A stretch of 6,693 bases of DNA, taken from assembly GCA_017517985.1 (NCBI GenBank), contig JAFWWX010000017.1, positions 1 through 6,693 of the forward strand. The letters are read 5' to 3'. This stretch comes from Clostridia bacterium (GTDB lineage Bacteria; Bacillota_A; Clostridia; Oscillospirales; CAG-382). The translations under genes were made by a program, and so were the position numbers. Below, piece after piece: positions 1 through 4,566 of the stretch; position 1 is the first letter of the stretch, and each line of letters begins with the position of its first letter. The notes under the pieces are model-generated. The model saw nothing but the letters and a program-made list of their open reading frames with translations, did no database searches and was not told where the DNA came from.

Positions 1-2294
1 GGTATACCATTCCAGAAGATACGCATACAGACCGTTCAGGTAATGAATATACCATACCGGCAACCGAAGTTGTTCTGGAAGGTGACATTGCTACTACATC
101 TGCAAGCATTTCGGAATATGATGCATTTATAGATAAGCAAGGCAGAATGTTTGTGTTCTGGTCAGGCGAAGAAGATGGTGCAAATCATATTTATATGGTA
201 ATGTATGCCGGCGACAACGATACGGAAACTGAGGGCAATTGGAGCGAAAAGTTCTCTATCGTTTCATCTGATGATAGCTATTACTCAGAAATTGCCGGAG
301 CTTTGTACGACGGAAAAGTTGTTCTTAAGGCAAACAAGACGATGATAGGTTCAGACATCAGAAGTCTTATGTTTGTAAAACACGTACCGTACAGCGATGT
401 GTGCATAAAGGAGCTTGAGCTTAGTGATAAAGCACCAAGAGCCAACAGAAGCGTAGAAGTAACTGCATCTGTAATTAATGATGGTATTATGCCATATAAA
501 GAAACCGTAACGGTAGTGTTTACCCTAAACGGAGAAAAAATTGTTGAGAAAACAATTGACCCTATTATTTACGGCAGCCAGATCCACAAGGTTTCCACTA
601 ATATCGTTATGCCGGATGATATAGAAAATGCAGAAATTTCTGCATATATTAACGGGCAGGATGCGGTGACTGTTAAACCTGAATTTATTGGTATTCCTGA
701 GTTTTTAAATCAGGAAATCGCAACTGACGAAGATGGCTCTAAATCTTATAAGGTAACATTATACAATTCAGGTAATATTCCTTCCGAAGAGATGCTTATG
801 ACAGCTTATATAGGCGATGAAGTTATTGCTTGCGAAACTGTTGAATCAATTGCTTCGGGTGAGTCAGCTGATTTTGAAATGCCTTTGGCTATAAACGACA
901 GTATGTATAGTATTACCAACGGAAATGGCATTGCAGATGTTGTAATAAGAACTACCGACAAGGAAGAAAATGCAGTTGATATTTACAGCGGGCAGGCAAT
1001 GAAGGTGTTTGATGCCAAGGCAACAGAACTTCTTAAAAAAGTTGAGGATGTTGTTTTTAAATATGACACATACACAATGAAAAAAGGTACTCATAAAGAC
1101 ATTCAGCCTGAAATTATCGGTGTTGATGAAGGACTTCATGTGATGTGGCTTGAGAGTAGCAATGAAAATGTGGCAAAAATCAGCAATAATATAATTTCTG
1201 CTACATCTCCAGGTAAAACCACCCTTAAAGGCGTAGTTGTTCCTGATAAACAAATTGCTGTATTCGATGCTGCCGGTAATGGATATATGAAAAATGTTTT
1301 AGATACTATTCCTGAGAATCTTATAAAAACGGTTACAGTAGATATCCAAGTGAATTCAGGCTCGTCGGGTGGTTCATCAGGTAGTTCTGTTTCTACAAAA
1401 ACCGAAAATAACGAGGATGGCTCTACAACCAAAACAGCAACAGATAAAAAGACAGGAACAGTAACCGAAGTTACAACTTATCCCGATGGTGATGTTGTAA
1501 CTGTTAAAACCGAAAAAGACGGTACTGTTACTGCTGAAGTTAAAGCAAATTCTGAAAAGGATGTTATTTTGCCGATAGAACCCACCGAGGATATTATTGT
1601 AGTATCTTTTACCGATGAAAACGGAAGAACAAGATATACCGATGAATTTACAGAAAGCGATGAGGGTATAGCCGTTACAGCAAACGGTAATGTTAAGATT
1701 TCTATAATACAGAGTGAAAGAACTCAGTATACAGATGTTCACAGCAATAATCATTGGGCAACAAAATCTGTAGATTTTGTCAGTGCGCTTGGTATTATGA
1801 AAGGTATTGACGAAGACAAATTTGCCCCGGATGCGCATTTGACAAGAGCTATGCTTGTTACAATGCTTTACCGTGCAGAAGGCGAACCCGAAGTAGATGT
1901 CACAAATAGCTTTGAGGATATAGAAGATAATGCTTGGTATGAAAAAGCAGTTTTGTGGGCTAAGGAAAACGGTATTGTAAACGGTGTAACAGAAACTGAA
2001 TTTTCACCGGATAGTGACATCACCCGTGAGCAGATAGCAACCATTATGCATCGCTATGCAAAGTATAAGGGCGATAATGTAGAATCAGGAGAAAATACAA
2101 ATATTCTTTCTTATGATGATTCTGACAGTATTTCCGATTATGCAAAGGCTTCTTTGCAGTGGGCAAACGGAATTGGCTTGATTAATGGTAAAACAGAAAG
2201 CACATTAAATCCGCTTGACAATGCAACAAGAGCTGAAGCTGCAACAATATTTTACAGATTTGTTAAAGCGAATTTAATATCAACGCAAAACTAA
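1..2294 (+). CDS. Large S-layer-anchored surface protein, C-terminal part (5' end outside window)
   Basis: The frame is open from position 3, so the ATG at 147 is internal and the true start lies upstream; 763 residues are visible. The role is inferred: an exported protein held on the cell wall by SLH domains. Visible residues 1-130 alternate short strands and turns (FVFWSGEEDG, HIYMVMYAGD) like the end of a beta-propeller or sialidase-like domain. About 133-219 and 232-299 resemble CARDB-type beta-sandwiches. About 355-415 is a Big_2-like Ig domain (MWLESSNENVAKIS). From 452 there is a Gly/Ser stretch followed by a Thr/Lys/Asp-rich linker with repeated DG(S/T)(T/V)T motifs, typical of clostridial SLH proteins. 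Three SLH domains begin near 576, 637 and 704, showing the W, FAPD/FSPD and LTRA/ITRE signatures; the third is more diverged (LNPLDNATRAE). The stop TAA is at 2292-2294, 2 nt before a terminator hairpin. The ligand or enzymatic activity cannot be told from this part. Confidence 0.93.
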   Translation, partial: YTIPEDTHTDRSGNEYTIPATEVVLEGDIATTSASISEYDAFIDKQGRMFVFWSGEEDGANHIYMVMYAGDNDTETEGNWSEKFSIVSSDDSYYSEIAGALYDGKVVLKANKTMIGSDIRSLMFVKHVPYSDVCIKELELSDKAPRANRSVEVTASVINDGIMPYKETVTVVFTLNGEKIVEKTIDPIIYGSQIHKVSTNIVMPDDIENAEISAYINGQDAVTVKPEFIGIPEFLNQEIATDEDGSKSYKVTLYNSGNIPSEEMLMTAYIGDEVIACETVESIASGESADFEMPLAINDSMYSITNGNGIADVVIRTTDKEENAVDIYSGQAMKVFDAKATELLKKVEDVVFKYDTYTMKKGTHKDIQPEIIGVDEGLHVMWLESSNENVAKISNNIISATSPGKTTLKGVVVPDKQIAVFDAAGNGYMKNVLDTIPENLIKTVTVDIQVNSGSSGGSSGSSVSTKTENNEDGSTTKTATDKKTGTVTEVTTYPDGDVVTVKTEKDGTVTAEVKANSEKDVILPIEPTEDIIVVSFTDENGRTRYTDEFTESDEGIAVTANGNVKISIIQSERTQYTDVHSNNHWATKSVDFVSALGIMKGIDEDKFAPDAHLTRAMLVTMLYRAEGEPEVDVTNSFEDIEDNAWYEKAVLWAKENGIVNGVTETEFSPDSDITREQIATIMHRYAKYKGDNVESGENTNILSYDDSDSISDYAKASLQWANGIGLINGKTESTLNPLDNATRAEAATIFYRFVKANLISTQN
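1728..2285 (+). other. Three SLH domains of the surface protein
   Basis: Three consecutive SLH modules begin at about 1728 (YTDVHSNNHW), 1911 (FEDIEDNAWY) and 2112 (YDDSDSISDY). Each runs about 55 residues with the family pattern of aromatic or Trp near the start, a G(I/L)(M/V)xG turn, a (F/L)xP core and a TR(A/E) helix. SLH modules are known to bind pyruvylated secondary cell-wall polymers, so this end anchors the protein to the wall non-covalently. Confidence 0.9.
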
Positions 2295-2296
2295 CC

Positions 2297-2336
2297 ACCA
2301 AAGGCACTCCAATCGGGGTGCCTTTGGTATATCTTT
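2297..2336 (+). terminator. Terminator hairpin after the SLH gene
   Basis: ACCAAAGGCAC (2297-2307) pairs perfectly with GTGCCTTTGGT (2318-2328). The stem continues through T·G and two C-G pairs to a 4-nt AATC loop, 14 bp in all. The following T-run is weak (ATATCTTT), so it may be a leaky terminator or an mRNA-stabilising 3' hairpin backed up by the next one. Confidence 0.75.
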
Positions 2337-2401
2337 ACGACATATTTTTTACGATAAAATGATTCTTTTTCAATTTATAATTCAGCAGAAATAATTAAAT
2401 C

Positions 2402-2453
2402 AAAACGGAAATGAAGTTGAATGATTTCAAACTCGTTTCCGTTTGTTTTTTTA
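2402..2453 (+). terminator. Second, strong rho-independent terminator
   Basis: AAACGGAAA (2403-2411) pairs with TTTCCGTTT (2436-2444). The stem continues with T·G, G-C and A-T, a 2-nt mismatch, then TTGAA/TTCAA closing a TGAT loop, and is followed by seven Ts (2446-2452). It lies about 75 bp past the first hairpin and probably finishes termination of the SLH gene transcript. Confidence 0.8.
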
Positions 2454-2463
2454 TTACATAGGA

Positions 2464-2552
2464 AATTGCGTCAGCAATTGCTTGTAACAACAAAATTTAC
2501 CTTATAAAAAGGTGAGCGAAGCGAACGTTTAATTGACGAAGTCAATTTTGTT
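2464..2552. repeat. Cluster of short inverted repeats
   Basis: AATTGC/GCAATT (2464-2479, loop GTCA), ACCTT/AAGGT (2499-2513) and AATTGAC/GTCAATT (2531-2547, loop GAA) are three adjacent hairpins. AACAAAATT (2489-2497) is also complementary to AATTTTGTT (2544-2552), so an outer stem can enclose the second hairpin while competing with the third. Between them is the direct repeat AGCGA-AGCGA. This could be a folded RNA 3' region or a REP-like/mobile palindromic element. No family is recognised. Confidence 0.5.
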
Positions 2553-2580
2553 CTAAAGCTAATTGGGATACAAACAGGTA

Positions 2581-2607
2581 GAAAAAATCAGGTTATTATT
2601 AACCCGA
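2581..2607 (-). terminator. Minus-strand rho-independent terminator
   Basis: Read on the minus strand, TCGGGTTA and TAACCTGA (2588-2607) form an 8-bp stem with one G·U pair and an ATAA loop, followed directly by six Ts (plus-strand A-run 2582-2587). The plus strand has no T-run after the hairpin, so the signal is directional. It implies a minus-strand transcript coming from the 2610-2930 region. Confidence 0.65.
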
Positions 2608-2613
2608 AATTAC

Positions 2614-2802
2614 TTAAAAGATAATTAAAATGATACGGTGGATACACTCAATATTAGGTGGAATACAGGGGTAGCATTTTGGGTTACAAATTTTTTTGCC
2701 AAAGCAACTATCCCTTATTGGCATGCAAAAATGCTTGTATTTTGAGAAAATAGGTATTGCATTTCTCTTGCAAATCGTGCATTTCGGATTACAATTGAGC
2801 AA
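2614..2802 (-). CDS. Doubtful 62-residue Cys-rich ORF with duplicated CNPKCxxC
   Basis: The frame opens with TTG at 2802-2800 and stops at 2616-2614, 7 nt before a minus-strand terminator. The 62-residue product has nine Cys, including two copies of CNPKCxxC (residues 4-11 and 39-46), and a hydrophobic tail (IHRIILIIF). In favour are the duplicated metal-knuckle-like motif and the well-placed terminator. Against are the TTG start, no Shine-Dalgarno sequence (upstream is CATTCCTTTTAG), an in-frame TAG touching the start, and a 13-bp hairpin at 2810-2840 that would bury or terminate the leader. It could be a decayed zinc-ribbon protein, the tail of a broken gene, or chance. No family is recognised. 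Confidence 0.22.
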   Translation of the reverse strand: MLNCNPKCTICKRNAIPIFSKYKHFCMPIRDSCFGKKICNPKCYPCIPPNIECIHRIILIIF

Positions 2803-2803
2803 C

Positions 2804-2840
2804 TAAAAGGAATGAGTCCGGTGCAATACCGAACTCATTC
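2804..2840 (-). other. 13-bp hairpin, possible weak minus-strand terminator
   Basis: GAATGAGT (2810-2817) pairs with ACTCATTC (2833-2840). After one mismatch, CGGT (2819-2822) pairs with ACCG (2828-2831) around a 5-nt loop. On the minus strand it is followed by CUUUUAG, a weak U-tract; the plus strand has none. Confidence 0.5.
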
Positions 2841-2950
2841 ACAAGCAAGTTAATATTTAATTTTGTCTAAACTTTGGGATTCACTTCAGTTAAAGTTTTA
2901 TCTCCTGAGATTTCGATGTTAGTGTTTTTCAAGTTTACTATTAAAATTTG

Positions 2951-2961
2951 GATAGTCAAGA
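2951..2961. repeat. Direct repeat GATAGTCAAGA, copy 1
   Basis: An 11-bp sequence identical to 3223-3233. This copy lies just beyond the U-tract of the minus-strand terminator. On the minus strand it contains TTGACT, and TAAACT follows 16 bp later, so it may be the -35 box of a weak second promoter. Confidence 0.6.
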
Positions 2962-3009
2962 TATAATAAAAATCCGAACCCTTCACCGATTGGTACAAGG
3001 TTCGGATTT
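2961..3009 (-). terminator. Strong minus-strand terminator of the ncRNA candidate
   Basis: AAATCCGAACC (2970-2980) pairs perfectly with GGTTCGGATTT (2999-3009). The stem is extended by TT/AA and by ACC/GGT (2985-2987/2992-2994) around a small loop. On the minus strand it is followed by UUAUUAUAU after the stem's own UUU; on the plus strand the next bases (CTACTG) lack a T-run. It therefore ends minus-strand transcription. Confidence 0.82.
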
Positions 3010-3196
3010 CTACTGTTTGGTACGGGTGTTCTTATAGGATTTACTCACAAATGCCGTAAAATCAAGGGTTTTAGACGGTCAACATAAGCACTTATCCTCT
3101 AAAAACAAAATATTTATCCCCGAAAACATCACGATAAAGCCGTCGTGATGTTTTTAATTTACCATTCACAAGCCTTAAAAACTTTCGGCTATCTTG
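2962..3196 (-). ncRNA. Candidate ncRNA of about 235 nt with its own promoter and terminator
   Basis: A near-consensus minus-strand promoter (3203-3231) predicts a start near 3196, and a strong terminator ends the transcript near 2962. No ORF with a credible ribosome site lies inside; the best is a GTG-started 24-codon frame with AAGG only 3 nt upstream. The RNA could form four helices, 5' to 3': ACATCACGA/TCGTGATGT (about 3154-3123, 12 bp, 8-nt loop), the ATAAGTGCTTAT palindrome (3095-3084), CCGT-AAAA/TTTT-ACGG with a 2-nt bulge (3078-3054), and the terminator. AGCCG near the 5' end is complementary to CGGCT in the loop of the first hairpin, allowing a pseudoknot. It diverges from the Cys-rich gene and initiator module, which suggests regulation of that module. 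No Rfam family is recognised. Confidence 0.6.
3123..3154. other. 12-bp perfect hairpin inside the ncRNA candidate
   Basis: AAAACATCACGA (3123-3134) pairs with TCGTGATGTTTT (3143-3154) across an 8-nt loop. On the plus strand it ends in TTTTTAATTT and could stop plus-strand transcription entering from the left, insulating the module. On the minus strand it would be the first large stem of the ncRNA. Confidence 0.65.
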
Positions 3197-3202
3197 AATA
3201 GT

Positions 3203-3231
3203 ATTATACCATAAATCATTCAGATAGTCAA
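3203..3231 (-). promoter_or_regulatory. Near-consensus sigma-A promoter, minus strand
   Basis: On the minus strand the -35 box TTGACT (3231-3226) is followed by a 17-bp spacer and a perfect TATAAT (3208-3203), preceded by TGG, which gives an extended -10. This is the best promoter in the window and points away from the 59-residue gene. An imperfect inverted repeat (CTATCTTGAAT 3189-3199, ATTCAGATAG 3218-3227) flanks the -10 with arms centred about 28 bp apart, a plausible operator. Confidence 0.8.
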
Positions 3232-3233
3232 GA
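3223..3233. repeat. Direct repeat GATAGTCAAGA, copy 2
   Basis: Identical to 2951-2961, 272 bp away. This copy contains the -35 box of the minus-strand promoter, so the two copies bracket the whole ncRNA transcription unit. Confidence 0.6.
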
Positions 3234-3253
3234 AATCGGAGGACAGATATTTT

Positions 3254-3433
3254 ATGAACAAGGACACCGGGCAACTTTGCCCCACTTGTCAAACAGGACA
3301 AGACACATATTTGCTTGACAGCAAAAATCCTTTTTGTCCGTATTTGCATTGTCATAACGGAACGAGCTGCACAATGTATAAACCCATAGAAAAACAAAAT
3401 ATCAAAACCGACAGCGTTAAGGAAAATTCCTAA
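3254..3433 (+). CDS. 59-residue Cys-rich (putative zinc-ribbon) protein
   Basis: The ATG at 3254 is preceded by CGGAGGA, with GGAGG about 11 nt upstream, and the frame ends at TAA 3431-3433. The product is hydrophilic, with no signal peptide or membrane segment. Cysteines lie at C9-P-T-C12 and C28-P-Y-L-H-C33, with C39 and H34 nearby: two knuckles about 16 residues apart, which suggests a small zinc-binding fold, possibly a regulator or nucleic-acid-binding accessory protein. The tail (residues 43-59) is Lys/Glu/Asn-rich and probably disordered. The last seven codons and the stop lie within a terminator hairpin, so translation to the end would melt it. It sits upstream of the initiator-like gene, on the same strand, and diverges from the ncRNA. 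No convincing plus-strand promoter was found. I do not recognise a named family. Confidence 0.72.
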   Translation: MNKDTGQLCPTCQTGQDTYLLDSKNPFCPYLHCHNGTSCTMYKPIEKQNIKTDSVKENS

Positions 3434-3446
3434 ACGCTGTTTTTTT
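3411..3446 (+). terminator. Terminator overlapping the end of the 59-residue gene
   Basis: ACAGCGTT (3411-3418) pairs with AACGCTGT (3433-3440). After one mismatch AGGA/TCCT closes an AAAT loop, and seven Ts follow (3440-3446). The stop codon lies in the 3' half of the hairpin, so a ribosome reaching it would disrupt the stem. This geometry allows translation-coupled readthrough toward the initiator gene (inference). Confidence 0.83.
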
Positions 3447-3456
3447 GTACCCTTTT

Positions 3457-3568
3457 GTCACGGAATAGGCATTATTTACGCAAGTAAAATAAGGGATTTT
3501 AACCTCTTAAATCAAGTAGGTAATGGAAACATATTCTTATCCCTCAAAAACGGCTTCTAATGCGTGAC
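3457..3568 (+). promoter_or_regulatory. Potentially structured leader of the initiator-like gene
   Basis: GTCAC (3457-3461) and GCATTA (3469-3474) can pair with GTGAC (3564-3568) and TAATGC (3558-3563), with a 7-nt bulge on the 5' side. Enclosed are TTTAC-GCAA-GTAAA (3475-3488), a GNRA-tetraloop hairpin, and AGGGAT/ATCCCT (3492-3497/3539-3544), which itself encloses ACCT/AGGT (3502-3505/3518-3521). The outer stem ends 12 nt before the Shine-Dalgarno sequence. This could be a riboregulator, protein-binding leader or DNA origin structure. The helices are short and there is no covariation evidence. Confidence 0.4.
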
Positions 3569-3596
3569 ATAAAATCAGCGAAAGGAGGATTTTTGT

Positions 3597-4469
3597 ATGG
3601 CGGTATTCAGAATAGACAAAACCCGTGATTATACCGTAATGTCAAACCACCATTTGAGAAATACAAGCCTTTCACTCAAAGCAAAAGGTTTGTTATCTCT
3701 TATGCTTTCCCTGCCGGAGAATTGGGACTACACCACAAAAGGACTTTCCAAAATCTGCAAGGACGGCATTGACAGTATATGCAGTACGATTAAAGAGCTG
3801 GAGCAGCATGGATATATCATACGGCAGCGAGTACGAAATGAAAAGGGACAGCTTACTACGGTTGAGTACACCATTTTGGAATCACCTGAAACGGCTTCAC
3901 CTAAACAGGAAAAACCTAAACGGGAAAATCCAGTTTTGGATAACCCAATCTTGGAAAATCCTGAACAGGTTTTACCTATCTTGGAAAATCCCGACCAATT
4001 AAATACTAATATATCAAATACAAAAAAATCAAATATTGATTTATCAAGTACGAATATATCAAATCCTATCCAATCAAATCCAAAAGGAAATTCGGAACGG
4101 ATTGGAATGGACGAGATTGACGCATACAGAGAAATCATAAAAGAAAATATTGAGTATGATATTTTGGTAATTAACAATCCGCTTGAAAAAGTACGGATTG
4201 ATGAAATCGTGGAACTCCTAACCGAAACGGTATGTACCTCAAAAGAGTATTTAACAATAGCCGGTGATGATTACCCTGCAGCACTTGTAAAAAGCAAACT
4301 CTTGAAGCTGGACAGTGAGCATATCGAGTATGTATTATCAAGCCTTCGTAAAAACACAAGCGAGGTACGAAATATCAAAAAATATATGCTTGCAGTTTTA
4401 TTCAATGCTCCTACAACAATAGACAGCTTCTATTCTGCACAGGTAAATCACGACTTGTACGGTGGCTGA
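3597..4469 (+). CDS. Replication-initiator-like protein (winged helix plus DUF6017-like C-terminus) of an integrative element
   Basis: The ATG at 3597 has a textbook AAAGGAGG (3581-3588) 8 nt upstream; the product is 290 residues. Residues 1-95 form a winged-helix region (LSLKAKGLLSLMLSLP, then YTTKGLSKICKDGIDSICST as the HTH and GYIIRQRVRNEKG as the wing), a layout typical of phage and ICE replisome organisers. Residues 96-165 are a Pro/Asn/Ser-rich linker built of pentapeptides. Residues 172-290 match my recollection of DUF6017 (IAGDDYPAALVKSKLLKL, RNIKKYMLAVLFNAPTTIDS, VNHDLYG), a domain found on Clostridia conjugative elements. The likely role is DNA binding and replication initiation of the element; this is inferred from domain type, as the biochemistry of DUF6017 is not known to me. 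It follows a structured leader, and a surface-protein gene begins 97 nt after its stop. Confidence 0.85.
   Translation: MAVFRIDKTRDYTVMSNHHLRNTSLSLKAKGLLSLMLSLPENWDYTTKGLSKICKDGIDSICSTIKELEQHGYIIRQRVRNEKGQLTTVEYTILESPETASPKQEKPKRENPVLDNPILENPEQVLPILENPDQLNTNISNTKKSNIDLSSTNISNPIQSNPKGNSERIGMDEIDAYREIIKENIEYDILVINNPLEKVRIDEIVELLTETVCTSKEYLTIAGDDYPAALVKSKLLKLDSEHIEYVLSSLRKNTSEVRNIKKYMLAVLFNAPTTIDSFYSAQVNHDLYGG
3882..4091 (+). repeat. Fourteen 15-bp units in the initiator gene; candidate embedded iterons/origin
   Basis: The linker (residues 96-165) divides into fourteen pentapeptides, mostly xPxxx then (N/S)xxx(S/I). In the DNA, ATCTTGGAAAATCC occurs at 3948 and 3978, 30 bp apart. The heptamer ATCAAAT (one ATCAAGT, one ATTAAAT) occurs at 3998, 4013, 4028, 4043, 4058 and 4073, exactly 15 bp apart. 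Positions 3998-4079 are about 82% A+T. Iterons plus AT-rich DNA inside the initiator gene is the known arrangement of phage lambda O and of RepA_N plasmids. The alternative is that only the peptide linker is repetitive. Confidence 0.55.
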
Positions 4470-4470
4470 T

Positions 4471-4509
4471 ATGAATAAATCCGTATATAAAAAATACAGG
4501 CCGCCTTGA
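4471..4509 (+). CDS. Possible 12-residue micro-ORF between initiator and surface-protein genes
   Basis: The ATG at 4471 lies 1 nt after the initiator's TGA and the frame runs MNKSVYKKYRPP before TGA. There is no good ribosome site (GTACGGTGG lies just upstream), so translation would depend on reinitiation. It may be the remnant of a gene start or a chance frame. Confidence 0.15.
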   Translation: MNKSVYKKYRPP

Positions 4510-4566
4510 TATTTGGCAGACCTATCCCAAACCAAAACAAAATTTGAACAGGAGGAAAATTCTCAA

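Larger units (their letters stand above)
2295..3253. other. 959-bp stretch without a confident protein gene; many hairpins
   Basis: No plus-strand reading frame with start, ribosome site and coding character is seen. The stretch holds two plus-strand terminators, a small-hairpin cluster (2464-2552), a minus-strand terminator (2581-2607), a weak minus-strand Cys-rich ORF (2614-2802), a 13-bp hairpin (2810-2840), a 12-bp palindrome ATCTCCTGAGAT (2900-2911), and a minus-strand promoter/terminator unit (2962-3231). It probably contains the junction between the surface-protein locus and a mobile element, but no element end can be fixed. Confidence 0.7.

Noticed and set aside
147..149. ATG at 147 as the start of the SLH gene
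   Set aside because: The same frame is open back to position 3 with sensible protein sequence, and no ribosome binding site precedes 147. The gene begins outside the window.
864..1838. Minus-strand open frames opposite the SLH gene
   Set aside because: They lie wholly within the strong plus-strand gene, have no ribosome sites, and show compositions expected from antisense of that gene.
2870..3029. Minus-strand open frame of about 52 codons ending ...TEVNPKV
   Set aside because: It passes straight through the strong terminator hairpin and has no start codon with a ribosome site, so it is probably chance or an old relic.
3182..3210. Plus-strand promoter for the 59-residue gene (TATACC or TATTAT as -10)
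   Set aside because: No -35 box of reasonable quality lies at 16-18 bp, and the same bases are far better explained as the minus-strand TATAAT.
3092..3397. Minus-strand frame of about 101 codons
   Set aside because: It runs antisense through the 59-residue gene and across the minus-strand promoter, and its only in-transcript start (GTG) is poorly placed. The ncRNA reading fits the promoter and terminator better.
3445..3490. Promoter for the initiator-like gene (TTGTAC or TTGTCA with CATTAT or TAAAAT)
   Set aside because: Spacings are 9, 19 or 24 bp and the -10 boxes are weak, so it cannot be supported over readthrough from upstream.
3882..4091. CRISPR array
   Set aside because: The units are 15 bp, in frame, degenerate and inside a gene, with no repeat-spacer alternation.
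3769..4177. Other frames inside the initiator-like gene, both strands
   Set aside because: Shadows of the real frame; their apparent repetitiveness comes from the 15-bp units of the linker.
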